A DNA stretch of 64,000 bases, taken from positions 20,490,908 through 20,554,907 of the forward strand of contig JARWKL010000002.1 in assembly GCA_029961685.1 (NCBI GenBank), written 5' to 3'. The notes under the pieces are model-generated. The model searched no databases and had not been told where the DNA came from. It saw only the letters and a program-made list of their open reading frames with translations. Each line of letters starts with the position of its first letter. Position 1 is the stretch's first letter. A program made the translations under genes and the position numbers. Positions 1 to 13,348 of this stretch are shown here, in pieces. The DNA comes from Aristolochia californica (Eukaryota > Streptophyta > Magnoliopsida > Piperales > Aristolochiaceae).

Positions 1-410
1 GCATTTGTGCATTTCCATTTTGGATGTTCAAATTTTTCCTCAGATCCACCCTTTTGTTTTCTCTCTCCCATTTTTCTCGTAAACAAAAAAGACCTAATTC
101 ATATAGATCGCAACAAAATGAAAATTTTAGAGTTCATGTATGCAAAAAAATTTGAACACTTTAATAAATGTAAATGAAGAAAATTATTTCATGCACTAAA
201 AATGAACTCCAAGGTTTAGTTATCCATGTTTGGGAAATTCCACTAGTACAACCCCGTAATAGCTTGGTGGAATTTTATACGAAAGAGACTTCTAACAGAT
301 CCTAACATGTTTTAAATTTGGTGGATATGCGTGCCAAAAACTAGGTGAGGATGTAAGTGAACTAATGATCCAAAAATTACGAGTAGAAAAAATTAAATCC
401 TCAAGTTAAC
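1..410. repeat. Partial satellite unit cut by the window edge
   Basis: The window opens inside a unit, at the GCATTTGTGCATTTCC block. Two diagnostic spellings, CCACCCTTTTGTTTTCTC and GACCTAATTCATATAG, match the units starting at 10,365 and (less closely) 14,845. This assigns it to the type that comes two units before the AAATTCAC type in the higher-order order. The array therefore extends left of the window. Confidence 0.9.
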
Positions 411-3400
411 GTGTGGTTGGATATTTACCAAAGCCAAAAAATTCACTTTTTGCCTGTCCTTAAAAATCACAGATACTTTTTGGAATTACCACTCTCAGCA
501 TTTGTGCATTTCCATTTTGGATGTTCAAATTTTATTTCAGATCCCCACTTGTGTTTTCACTCTCCCATTTTTCTCGTAAACAAAAAAGATAAGAGGCATA
601 TAGATCGCAACAAAATGAAAATTTTAGAGTTCATGTATGAAAAAAAAATTGAACACTACAATAAATGTATGTGAATAAAACTATTTCACGTACTAAAAAT
701 GAACTCCAAAGTTTTGTTATCCATGTTTGGGAAATTCCGCTAGTACAACCGCCTAATTTCTTGGTGGAATTTTATAGGAAAGAGACTTCTAACTAAAACT
801 AACATGTTTAAAATGTGGTGGATATGCATGCAAGAAACATGTAGAGGATGCGAGTGACCTAGTGATCCAAAAATTTTAAGGAGTAGAAAAAATTAAATTC
901 TCAAGTTAACGTGTGGTTGGATATTTAACAGAGCCAAACAAACCACATTTTGCCTATCCTTAGAAATCACAGATACTTTTTGGAATTATCTCTCTGAGCA
1001 TTTGTGCCTTTCTATTTTGGATGTTCGAATGTTTTTTCAGGTCCAAAGTTGAGTTTTCACTCTCCCATTTTTCTCATAAACAAAAACATTAGAAGGCCAA
1101 TAGATCACAACATAATGAAAATTTTAGAGTTCATGTATGCAAAAAAATTTGAAAACTACAATAATTGTAAGTGAAGGAAATTATTTCACGCACTCAAAAT
1201 GAACTCCAAGGTTTAGTTATCCATGTTTGGGAAATTCCACTAGTACAACCCCATAATAGCTTGGTGGAATTTCATAGGAAAGCGACTTCTAATTGATCCT
1301 AACATGTTTTAAATGTGGTGGATATGCGTACCAGAAACAAGTTGAGGATGCAAGTGACCTGATGATCCAAAAAATTCAAGGAGTAGAAAAAATTAAATTC
1401 TCAAGTTAACGTGTGGTTGGATATTTACCAGAGCCAAACAACTCACTTTTTGCCTGTCCTTAAAAATCACAGATACTTTTTGGAATTATCTCTCTCAGCA
1501 TTTGTGCATATCAATTTTGGATGTTCAAATTTTTTTTCGGATCCAAACTTGTGTTTTCACTCTCCCATTTTTCTCGTAAACAAAAAAGATATAAGGCAAA
1601 TAGATCGTAACAAAATGAAAATTTTAGAATTCATGTACGCAAAAAAAATTGAACACTATAATTAATGTAAGTGAAGAAAATTATTTCACGAACTAGAAAT
1701 GAACTCCAAAGTTTTGTTATCCATGTTTGGGAATTGCTCTAGTACAACCCCGTAATAGCTTGGTGGAAATTCATAGGAAAGAGACTTCTAACTGATCCTA
1801 ACATGTTTTAAACGTGGTGGATATGCGTACCAGAAACAAGTTGAGGATGCAAGTGACCTAATGATCCAAAAAATTCAAGGAGTAGAAAAAATTAAATTCC
1901 CCAGTTAACGTGTGGTTGCATATTTACCATAGCCAAACAACCCACCTTTTCCCAATCCATAAAAATCACCGATAGTTTTTGGAATTATCTCATTCAGAAT
2001 TTGTGCATTTCCGTTTTGGATGTTCAATTTTTTTCCAGATCCAAACTTGAGTTTTTACTCTCCCTTTTTTCTCGTAAACAAAAAGGATATAAGGCATATA
2101 GATTGCAACAAAATGAAAATTTTAGAGTTCAAGTATGCAAAAAAACTTGAAAACTATAATAAATGTAAGTGAAGAAACTTATTTGACGCACAAAAAATGA
2201 ACTTCAATGTTTGGTTATCCATGTTTGGGAAATTCCACTAATACAACCCCCTAATAGCTTGGTGGAATTTTATAGGAAAGTGACTTCTAACTGATCCTAA
2301 CATGTGTTAAATGTGGTGGATAGTCATGCTAGAAACATGATGAGGATGCAAGTGACGTAGTGATCCAAAAATTTCAAGGAGTAGAAAAAAATTAAATTCT
2401 AAAGTTAACATGTGGTTGGATATTTACCAGAGCAAACAACCCACTTTTTGCCTATCCTTAAAAATCACAGATACTTTTTGGAATTATGTCTCTCAACATT
2501 TTTCCATTTTGGATGCTAAATTTTTTTTTTCAGATCCAAACTTGAGTTTTCACTCTCCCATTTTTCTCGTAAACAAAAAAGATATAAGGGAAATTGATCA
2601 CAACAAAATCAAAATTTTTGAATTCAGGTATGCAAAAAAATTTGAAAACTATAATAAATGTAAGTGATGAAAATTATTTCACACACTAAAAATGAACTCC
2701 AAAGTTTTGTTATCCATGTTTTGGAAATTCCACTAGTACAACCCCCTAATAACTTGGTGCTATTTAATAAGAAAGAGACTTCTAACTGATCCTTACATGT
2801 TTTGAATGTGGTGCATATATGCATGCAAGAAACATGTTGAGGATGCAAGTGACCCCATGATCCTAAAATTTCAAGGAGTAGAAAAAATTAAATTCTCAAG
2901 TTAATGTGTCGTTGGAAATTTACAAGATCCAAACAACCCACTTTTTGCCTGTTTTTAAAAATAACAGATACATTTTGGAATTATCTCTCTCAGCATTTGT
3001 GAATTTCCATTTTGGATGTTCAAATTTTTTTCACATCCAAACTTGAGTTTCCACTCTCCCTTTTTTCTTGTAAACAAAAAAGATATAAGGCAAATAGATC
3101 GCAACAAAATGAAAATTTTTGAGTTCATGTATGCAATAAAATTTAAAACTTATAATAAATGTAAGTGATGAAAATTATTTCACGAACAAAAGATGAACTC
3201 CAAAGTTTTGTTAACCATGTTTGGGAAATTCCACTAGTACAACCCCTAATAATAGCTTGTGGAATTTTATAGGAAAGGGACTTCTAACTGATCCTAACAT
3301 GTTTTAAATGTGGTGGATATGCATGCCACAAACATGTTGAGGATGCAAGTGACCTAATGATCCAAAAATTTCAAGGAGCAGAAAAAATTAAATTCTCAAG

Positions 3401-6383
3401 TTAACGTGTGGTTAGATATTTACAGAAGCCAAACAACCCACTTTTTGCCTGTCCTTAAAAATCATAGATACATTTTGGAATTATCCCTCTCAGCATTTGA
3501 GCATTTCCACTTTGGAAGTTCAAATTTTTTTTCAGATCCATACTTGAGTTTTCTCTCTCCTATTTTTCTCGTAAACAAAAAAGATATAAGGCAAATAGAT
3601 CGCAAAAAAATGAAAATTTTAGAGTTCATGGATGCAAAAAAATTTCAACACTATAATAAATGTAAGTGAAGAAATTTATTTCACGCACTAAAAATGAACT
3701 CCAAAGTTTTGTTATCCATGTTTGGGAAATTCCACTAGTACAACCTCCTAATAGCTTGGTGGAATTTTATAGGAAAGGGACTTCTAACTGATCTTAATAT
3801 GTTTTAAATGTGGTGAATATGCATGCCATAAACATGTTGAGGATGCAAGTGACCTAATGGTCCAAAAAACTCATGGAGTAGAAAAAATTAAACTCTCAAG
3901 TTAACGTGTGGTTGGATATTTACCAAAGCAAAACAAGCCACTTTTTGCCTATCCTTAAAAATCACAGATACTTTTTGGAATTATCTCTCTCAGCATTTGT
4001 GCATGTCCATTTTGGATGTTCAAATTTTTTTTTCAGGTCCAAACTTGTGTTTTCACTTTTCCATTTTTCTAGTAAACAAAAAAGTTATAAGGCAAATAGA
4101 TCGCAACAAAATGAAAATTTTAGAGTTCATCTATGCAAAAAAATTTGAAAACATAATAAATGTAAGTGAAGAAAATTATTTCACGCACTAAAAATGAACT
4201 CCATAGTTTTGTTATCCATGTTTTGGAAATTTCACTAGTACAACCCCCTAGTAGCTTGGTTGAATTTTATAGGAATGAGACTTCTAACTGATCCTAACAT
4301 GTTTTAAATGTGGTGGATATGCATGCCAGAAACATGTTGAGGATGCATGTGACCTAATGATCCAAAAATTTCAAGGAGTACAAAAAATTAAATTCTCAAG
4401 TTAACTACTAGAGCCAAACAAGCCACTTTTTGGCTATCCTCAAAAATCACAGATACTTTTTGGAATTATCTCTCTCAGCATTTTTGCATTTCCGTTTTGG
4501 ATGTTAAATTTTTTTTTTAAATCCAAATTAGAGTTTTCACTCTCCTATTTTTCTCATAAAAAAAAAGAAATAAGGCAAATAGATCGCCACAAAATGAAAA
4601 TTTTAGACTTCATGTATATAAAAAAATTGGAAAACTTTAATTAATGTATGTGAAGAAAATTATTTCACATACTAAAAATGAACTCCAAAGTTTTGTTGTC
4701 AATGTTTGGGAAATTCCACTAGTACAACCCCCTAATAGCTTGGTCGAATTTTATAGGAAAGAGACTTCTAACTGGTCCTAACATGTTTTAAATTTGGTGG
4801 ATATGCATGCCAAAAACATGTTGAGGATGCAAGTGACCTAATGATCCAAAAATTTCAAGGAGTAGAAAAAATTAAATTCTCAAATTAACTTGTGGTTGGA
4901 TATTTACTAGAGCAAAACAACCCACTTTTTGCCTATCCTTAAATATCACAGATACTTTTTGGAATTATCTCTCTCAGCATTTGAGCATTTCCACTTTCGA
5001 TGTTCAAATTTTTTTTCAGATCCAAACTTGATTTTTCTCTCTCCCATTTTTCTCGTAAACAAAAAAGATATAAGGAAAATATATCACAACAAAATGAAAA
5101 TTTTAGACTTCATGGATGCAAAAAAAATTGAACACTGTAATAAATGTAAGTGGAGAAAGATATTTCACGCACTAAAAATGAACTCCAAAGTAGTTTTATC
5201 CATATTTGGGAAATTCCACTAGTACAACCCCTTAATAGCTAGGTGGAATTTTAAAGGAAAAAGACTTCTAACTGATCCTAACATATTTTAAATGTGGTGG
5301 ATATGCATGCCTGTAATAAGTTGAGGATGCAAGTTACCTAATGATCCAAAAATTTCAAATAGTAGAAAAAATTAAATTGTCAACTTAACATGTGGTTGGA
5401 TATTTACCAGAGCCAAACAACCCACTTTTTGTCTATCCTTAAAAATGACAGATACTTTTTGGAATTATCTTTCTCAGCATTTGTGCATTTCCATTTTGGA
5501 TGTTAAAATGTTTTTTCAGATCCAAACTTGAGATTTCGCTCTCCCATTTTTCTCGTAAACAAAAAAGAAATAAGGCAAATAGATCGCAACAAAATGAAAA
5601 TTTTAGAGTTCATGTATGCAAAAAAATTTGAACAACTATAATAAATGTAAATGAAGAAAATTATTTCACGCACTAAAAATGAACTCCAAAGTTTTGTTAT
5701 CCATGTTTGAGAAATTCCATTAGTACAACCCCCCAATAGCTAGGTGGAATTTTAAAGGAAATAGACTTCTAACTGATCGTAACATGTTTTAAATGTGGTG
5801 GATATGCATGCCTGAAACATGTTGAGGATGCAATTGACCTAATGATCCAAAATTTTCAAGCAGTAGAAAAAATTAAACTGTCAACTTAACGTGTGGTTGA
5901 ATATTTAACAGAGCCAAACAACCCACTTTTTGCTTATCCTTAAAAAAACATATACTTTTTGGAATTATCTCTCTAAACATTTGTGCATTTCCATTTTGGA
6001 TGTTCAAATTTTTTTCCAGATCCAAACTTGAGTTTTCACTCTCCCATTTTTCTTGTAAGCAAAAAAGTTATAAGGCAAATAGATCGCAACAAAATGAAAA
6101 TTTTGGAGTTCATGTATGCAAAAAAATTTGAAAACTATAATAATTGTAAGTGAAGAAAATTATTTCACACACTAAAAATGAACTCCAAGGTTTCATTATC
6201 CATGTTTGGGAAATTCCACTAGTACAACCCCGTAATAGCTTGGTGGAATTTTATAGGAAAGAGACTTCTAACTGATCCTAACATGTTTTAAATTTGGTGG
6301 ACGCCAGAAACAAGGTGTGGATGCAAGTAACCTAATGGTCAAAAAATTTCAAGGAGTAGAAAAAATTACATTCTCAAGTTAAC
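411..6383. repeat. Higher-order repeat copy A (12 units)
   Basis: Unit starts: 411, 911, 1411, 1910, 2410, 2906, 3406, 3906, 4406, 4890, 5390, 5891. Diagnostic types in order are: 411 (AAATTCACTTTTTGCC); 911 (AGGCCAATAGATCACAAC with CATAATG); 1411 (CATATCAATTTTGG); 2410 (TCAACATTTTTCC, TTGGTGCTATTTAATA); and 2906 (TGTGTCGTTGG, ACAAGATCC). The same order recurs about 15,415 bp downstream: 911/16,327, 1411/16,825, 1910/17,325, 2410/17,826 and 2906/18,327 have offsets of 15,414-15,421. This is the longest copy and appears to hold units lost from the later copies. Confidence 0.85.
4401..4412. other. Unit-start deletion of about 16 bp
   Basis: TTAAC is followed directly by TACTAGAGCC, so GTGTGGTTGGATATTT is missing. 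The sister unit at 19,325 retains it. TTAAC and TTAC short matches flank the lost block, consistent with slippage or microhomology repair. The unit is 484 bp. Confidence 0.85.
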
Positions 6384-9300
6384 ATGTGGTTGGATATGTA
6401 CCAGAGCCAAAAAAATCCATTTTTTGCCTGTCCTTAAAAATCACAGATACGTTTTGGAATTACCTCTCTCAGCATTTGTGCATTTCCATTTTGGTTGTTC
6501 AAATTTTTTTTCAGATCCACAGTTGTGTTTTCACTCTCCCATTTTCTCATAAAGAAAAAAGATATAAGGCATACAGATCGCAACACAATGAAAATTTTAG
6601 AGTTCATGTATGAAAAAAAATTGAACACTATAATAAATATAAGTAAAAAAAATTATTTAACGTACTAAAAATGAACTCCAATGTTTTGTTATCCATGTTT
6701 GGGAAATTCCATTAGTACAACCCCCTAATAGCTAGGTGGAATTGTAAAGGAAATAGACTTCTAACTGATCCTAACATGTTTTAAATATGGTGGATTTGCA
6801 TGCCTGAAACATGTTGAGGATGCAAGCGACCTAATGATCCAAAAATTTCAAGTAGTAGAAAACATTTAATAGTCAAGTTAACGTGTGGTTGAATATTTAC
6901 CTGAGCCAAACAACCCACTTTTTACCTATCCTCAAAAATCACAGATACTTTTTGGAATTATCTCTCTCAACATTTGAGCATTTCCATTTTGGATGTTAAA
7001 ATTTTTTTCTAGATCCAAACTTGAGTTTTCACTCTCCCATTTTTCTTTTAAACAAAAAAGATATAAGGCAAATAGATCGCAACAAAATGAAAATTTTAGA
7101 GTTCATGTATGCAAAAAAATTTGAACACTATAATAAATGTTAGTGAAGAAAATTATTTCACGCACTAAAAATGAACTCAAAATTTTTGTTATCCATGTTT
7201 GGGAAATTCCACAAGTACAACCCCCTAATAGCTTGGTGGAATTTTATAGGAAAGAGACTTCTAACTGAAACTAACATGTTTAAAATGTGGTGGATATGCA
7301 TGCCAGAAACATGTAGAGGATGCAAGTGACCTAGTGATCCAAAAATTTCAAGGAGTATAAAAAATTAAATTCTCAAGTTAACGTGTGGTTGGATATTTAC
7401 TAGAGCCAAACAAGCCATGTTTTGCCTATCCTTAAAAATCACAAATACTTTTTGGAATTATCTCTCTGAGCATTTGTGCATTTCCATTTTGGATGTTCAA
7501 ATTTTTTTTCAAGTCCAAACTTGAGTTTTCACTCTCCCATTTTTCTCGTAAGCAAAAAACTTATAAGGCAAATAGATCGCAACAAAATAAAAATTTAAGA
7601 GTTCATGTATGCAAAAAAAATTTGAAAACTATATTAATTTTAAGTGAAGAAAATTATTTCACGCACTCAAAATGAACTCCAAGGTTTTGTTATCCATGTT
7701 TGGGAAATTCCACTAGTACAACCCCATAATAGCTTGGTGGAATTTGATAGGAAAGAGACTTCTAACTGATCCTATCATGTTTTAAATGTGGTGGATATGC
7801 GTGCCCGAAACAAGTTGAGGATGCAAGTGACCTAATGATCCAAAAAATTCAAGGAGAAGAAAAAGTTAAATTCTCAAGTTAACATGTGGTTGGATATTTA
7901 CCAGAGCCAAACAACTCACTTTTTGCCTGTCCTGAAAAATCACAGATACTTTTTGGAATTATCTCTCTCTGCATTTGTGCATATCCATTTTGGATGTTCA
8001 AATTTTTTTTCGGATCCAAACTCGTGTTTTCACTCGCCCGTTTTTTACGTAAACAAAAAAGATATAAGGCAAATAGATCGCAACAAAATGAAAATTTTAG
8101 AGTACATGTATGCAAAAAAAATTGAACATTATAACAAATGTAAGTGAAGAAAATTATTTCACGAACTAAAAATTAACTGCAAAGTTTTGTTATGCATGTT
8201 TGCGAAATTCCACTAGTACAACCCCCTAATAGCTTGGTGGAATTTTATAGGAAAGAGACTTCTAACTGATTCTTGCCTGTTTTAAATGTGGTGGTTGTGC
8301 TTGCCAGAAAGATGATGAGGATGCAAGTGACGTAGTGATCCAAAAATTTCAAGGAGTAGAAAAAAATTAAATTGTCCAGTTAACGTGTTGTTCGATATTT
8401 ACCAGAGCAAACAACCCACTTTTTGCCTATCCATAATAATCTTAGATACTTTTTGGAATTATCTCTCTCAGCATTTGTGCATTTCCATTTTGGATCTTAA
8501 ATTTTTTTTTTACATCCAAACTTGAGTTTTCACTCTCCCATTTTTCTCGTAAACAAAAAAGATATAAGGCAAATAGATCACAACAAAATGAAAATTTTTG
8601 AATTCATGTATGCAAAAAAATTTGAAAACTATAATAAATGTTAGTGAAGAAAAACATTTCACGCACTAAAAATGAACTCCAAAGTTTTGTTATCCATGTT
8701 TGGGAAATTCCACTAGTACAACCCCCTAATAGCTTGGTGGAATTTAATAGGAAAGAGACCTCTAACTGATCCTTACATGTTTTGAATGTGGTGGATATAT
8801 GCGTGCCAGAAACATTTTGAGGATTCAAGTGACCTCATGATCCAAAAATTTTAAGGAGTAGAAAAAATTAAATTCTGAAGTTAATGTGTCCTTGGCTATT
8901 TACAAGATCCAAACAACCCACTTTGTGCCTGTCCTTAAAAATAACAGATACATTTTGGAATTATCACTCTCAGCCTTTGTGAATTTCCATTTTGGACGTT
9001 TAATTTTTTTTTTCACTTCAAAACTTGAGTTTTCACTCTCTCATTTTGCCGTAAACAAAAAAGAAATAAGGCAAATAGAGTTCATGTATGCAAAAAAATT
9101 TGAAAACTATAATAAATGTAAGTGAAGAAAATTATTTCACGCACTAAAAATGAACTCCAAAGTTTTGTTATCCATATTTGGGAAATTCCACTAGTAACTC
9201 TCCCTAATAGATCGAGGGAATTTTATTGGAAAGAGACTTCTAACTGATCCTAAGATGTTATAAATGTGGTGGATATCCTTGCCAAGAACATGTTGAGGAT

Positions 9301-11355
9301 GCAAGTGACCTAATGATCCTAAAATTTCAAGAAGTAGAAAAAATTAAATTCTCAAGTTAACGTGTGGTGTGATATTTACCAGAGCCAAACAACCAACTTT
9401 TTGCCTGTCCTAAAAAATCATAGATACTTTTTGGAATTATCCCTCTCAGCATTTGAGCATTTCCACTTTGGATTCTCAAAAATTTTTTCAGATCCAAACT
9501 TATGTTTTCTCACTCCTTTTTTTCTCGTAAACAATTAAAGATATAAGGCAAATAGATCGCAATATAATGAAAATTTTAGAGTTCATGGATGCAAAAAAAT
9601 TTGAACACTATAATAAATGTTAGTGAATCAAATTATTTGACGCACTAAAAATGAACTCCAAAGTTTTATTATCCATGTTTGGGAAATTCCACTAGTACAA
9701 CCCCGTAATAGCTTGGTGGAATTTTATAGGAAAGAGACTTCTAACTGATCCTAACATGTTTTAAATGTGGTGGATATGCATGCCAAAAACATGTTGAGGA
9801 TGCAAGTGACCAAATGATCCAAAAATTTCACGGAGTAGAAAAAATTAAATTCTCAAGTTAACGTGTGGTGGATATTTACCAGAGCCAAACAACCCACTTT
9901 TTACTTGTCCTTAAAAATCATAGATACTTTTTAGAATTATCTTTCTCAGCATTTGTGCATTTCCTTTTTGGATGCTGAAATTTTTTTCCTTAGATCCACA
10001 CTTTTGTATTCTCTCTCCCATTTTTCTCGTAAACAAACAAAGAAATAAGGCAAATAGATCCTTACAAAATGAAAATTTTAGAGTTCATTTATGCAAAAAA
10101 ATTGGAAAAATTTAATAAACATAAGTGACGAAAATTATTTCACAGACTAAAAATGAACTCAAAAGTTTTGTTATCAATGTTTGGGAAATTCCACAAGTAC
10201 AACCCCCTAATAGCTTGGTGGAATTTTATAGGAAACAGACTTCTAACTAATCCTAACATGTTTTAAATGTGGTGGAAATGCATGCCAAAAACACGTTGAG
10301 GATGCAAGTGACCTAATGATCCAAAAATTTCCCGGAGTAGAAAAAATTAAATTCTCAAGTTAACGTGTGGTTGGATATTTACCAGAGCCAAACAACCCAC
10401 TTTTTGCCTATCCATAAAAATCAAAGATGCTTTTTAGAATTATCTTTCTCTGCATTTGTACATTTCCATTTTGGATGTTCAAATTTTTTTTCAGATCCAC
10501 ACTTTTGTTTTCTCTCTCCCATTTTTCTCGTAAACAAAAAAGACCTAATTCATATAGATCGCAACAAAATGAAAATTTTAGAGTTCATGTATGCAAAAAA
10601 ATTTGAACACTTTAATAAATGTAAATGAAGAAAAATATTTCATGCACTAAAAATGAACTCCAAAGTTTTGTTATCCATGTTTGGGAAATTCCACTAGTAC
10701 AACCCCCTAATAGCTAGGTGGAAATTTAAAGGAAATAGACTTCTACCTGATCGTAAAATGTGGTGGATATGCATGCCTGAAACATGTTGAGGATGCAAGT
10801 GACCTAATGATCCAAAAATTTCAAGAAGTAGAAAAAATTAAATAGTCAAGTGAACGTGTGGTTGAATATTTACTAGAGCCAAACAACCCACTTTTTGCCT
10901 ATCCCTAAAAATCACAGTTACTTTTTGGAATTATCTCTCTAAACATTTGTGCATTTCCATTTTGGATGTTATAATTTTTTTGCAGATCGAAACTTGAGTT
11001 TTCACTCTCCCATTTTTCTTGTAAACAAAAAAGTTATTAGGCAAATAGATAGCAACAAATCGAAAATTTTAGAGTTCAAGTATGCAAAAAAATTTGAAAA
11101 CTATAATAATTGTAAGTGAAGAAAATTATTTCACGCACTAAAAATGAACTCCAAGGTTTAGTTATCCATGTTTGGGAAATTCCACTAGTACAACCCCGTA
11201 ATAGCTTGGTGGAATTTTATAAGAAAGAGACTTCTAACTGATCCTAACATGTTTTAAATTTGGTGGATAAGCGCGCTAGAAACAAGGTGAGGATGCAAGT
11301 GACCTAATGATCCAAAAATTTCAAGGAGTAGAAAAAATTAAATCCTCAAGTTAAC
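6384..11355. repeat. Higher-order repeat copy B (10 units)
   Basis: Unit starts: 6384, 6883, 7383, 7884, 8385, 8886, 9362, 9863, 10365, 10856. Type 7884 corresponds to 1411, 8385 to 2410, and 8886 (GTGTCCTTGG with ACAAGATCC) to 2906. The unit matching 1910 is missing as a whole because the 7884 unit is chimeric at its 3' end. The unit at 8886 also lacks about 20 bp around 9,077: AGGCAAATAGAG runs straight into TTCATGTATG, dropping the ATCGCAACAAAATG block. Confidence 0.8.
8290..8345. repeat. Chimeric junction: 1411-type into 1910-type
   Basis: The 3' end of the unit starting at 7,884 reads CTTGCCAGAAAGATGATGAG, the spelling of 1411-type unit ends (also at about 17,240 and 22,137). It then reads GACGTAGTGATCC, the spelling of 1910-type ends (also at about 2,354). 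The next unit (8385) is 2410-type. This is what an unequal exchange deleting one unit between types 1411 and 1910 would leave. Confidence 0.65.
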
Positions 11356-12354
11356 GTGTGGTTGGATATTTACCAAAGCCATAAAATTCACTTTTTTCCT
11401 GTCCTTAAAAATCACAGATACTTTTTTGAATTACCACTCTCAGCATTTGTGCATTTCCATTTTGGACGTTCAAATTTTTTTTCAGATCCCCACTTGTGTT
11501 TTCACTCTCCCATTTTTCTCGTAAACAAAAAAGATATAAGGCATATAGATCGCAACAAAATGAAAATTTTAGAGTTCACGTATGCAAAAAAATTTGTACA
11601 CTACAATAAATGTATGTGAATAAAACTATTTCATGTACTAAAAATGAACTCCAAAGTTTTGTTATCCATGTTTGGGAAATTCCACTAGTACAACCGCCTA
11701 ATTGCTTGGTGGAATTTTATAGGAAAGAGACTTCTAACTGATCCTAACATGTTTAAAATGTGGTGGATATGCATGCAAGAAACATGTAGAGGATGCAAGT
11801 GACCTAGTGATCCAAAAATTTCAAGGAGTAGAAAAAATTAAATCCTCAAGTTAACGTGTGGTTGGATATTTACCAAAGCCATAAAATTCACTTTTTTCCT
11901 GTTCGTAAAAATCAAAGATACTTTTTGGAATTACCACTCTCAGCATTTGTGCATTTCCATTTTGGATGTTCAAATTTTTTTTCAGATCCCCACTTGTGTT
12001 TTCACTCTCCCATTTTTCTCGTAAACAAAAAAGATATAAGGCATATAGATCGCAACAAAATGAAAATTTTTGAGTTCACGTATGCAAAAAAATTTGAACA
12101 CTACAATAAATGTATGTGAATAAAACTATTTCACATACTAAAAATGAACTCCAAATTTTGTTATCCATGTTTGGGAAATTCCACTAGTACAACCGCGTAA
12201 TTGCTTGGTGGAATTTTATTGGAAAGAGACTTCTAACTAAAACTAAGATGTTTAAAATGTGGTGGATATGCATGCAAGAAACATGTGGAGGATGCAAGTG
12301 ACCTAGTGATCCAAAAATTTCAAGGAGTAGAAAAAATTAAATTCTCAAGTTAAC
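11356..12354. repeat. Adjacent single-unit duplication
   Basis: The units starting at 11,356 and 11,856 are far more alike than ordinary neighbours. Both carry CCAAAGCCATAAAATTC, TTACCACTCTCAGC, CCCCACTTGTG, AAGGCATATAG and TTCACGTATGC. The unit seen once as 411-type elsewhere is doubled here, indicating a recent one-unit unequal exchange. Confidence 0.8.
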
Positions 12355-12850
12355 GTGTGGTTGGATATTTAACAAAGCCAAACAAGCCACATTTTTCCTA
12401 TCCTTAGAAATCATAGATAATTTTTGGAATTATCTCTCTGAGCATTTGTGCCTTTCTATTTTGGATGTTCGAATGTTTTTTCAGGTCCAAAGTTGAGTTT
12501 TCACATTCCCATTTTCTCGTAAACAAAAACGTTAGAAGGCCAATAGATCACAACATAATGAAAATTTTAGAGTTAATGTATGCAAAACAATTTGAAAAAA
12601 AAAAATTGTAAGTGAAGGAAATTATTTCACGCACTCAAAATGTACTCCAAGGTTTTGTTATCCATGTTTGGGAAATTCCACTAGTACAACCCGTAATAGC
12701 TTGGTGGAAATTCATAGGAAAGAGACTTCTAACTGATCCTAACATGTTTTAAACATGGTGGATATGCGTACCAGAAACAAGTTGAGGATGCAAGTGACCT
12801 AATGATCCAAAAAATTCAAGGAGTAGAAAAAATTAAATTCCCCAGTTAAC

Positions 12851-13348
12851 GTGTGGTTGGATATTTACCAGAGCCAAACAACTCACTTTTTGCCTGTCCT
12901 TAAAAATCACAGATACTTTTTGGAATTATCTCTCTCAACATTTTTCCATTTCCAATTTGGATGCTAAAATTTTTTTCAGAACCAAACTTGAGTTTTCTCT
13001 CTCCCATTTTACTCATAAACAAAAAAGATATAAGGCAAATAGGTCATAACAATATGAAATTTTTTGAATTCTGGTATGCAAAAAAAATTGAAAACTATAA
13101 TAAATGTAAGTGAAGAAAATTATTTCACGCACTAAAAATGAACGCCAAAGTGTTGTTATCCATGTTTGGGAAATTCCACTAGTACAACCCCCAAATAGCT
13201 TGGTGGAATTTAATAGAAAAGAGACTTCTAAATGATCCTTACATGTTTTGAATGTGGTGCATATATGCATGCCAGAAACATGTTGAGGATGCAAGTGACC
13301 TCATGATCCAAAAATTTGGAGTAGAAAAAATTAAATTCTCAAGTTAAT
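12851..13348. repeat. Chimeric unit: 1411-type head, 2410-type tail
   Basis: The first ~90 bp (ACAACTCACTTTTTGCCTGT) follow the 1411 type. From TCTCAACATTTTTCC onward (about 12,934) it follows the 2410 type, including GGATGCTAAA, TTTTTGAATTC, the AATTTAATAG spelling and GTGGTGCATATATGC. One chimeric unit stands where three types are expected, so two unit lengths were lost with the breakpoint at about 12,910-12,940. Confidence 0.78.

Noticed and set aside
411..674. Open frame of 87 codons (and its many look-alikes in other units) as a gene family
   Set aside because: It begins at GTG with no upstream ATG, recurs only because the DNA is tandemly repeated, is broken in many units by T-run length changes and deletions, and varies at all codon positions. 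No domain is recognisable.
720..760. CCCCCTAATAG blocks as interstitial telomere repeats (CCCTAAA)
   Set aside because: Only one partial match per unit, never in tandem. It is the loop of the inverted repeat.
2624..2848. Minus-strand open frames of 74-93 codons (also at 8,604, 13,013 and 18,063)
   Set aside because: They lie in the 2410-type unit ends and flanks and are shadows of the repeat. No family or translation signal was seen.
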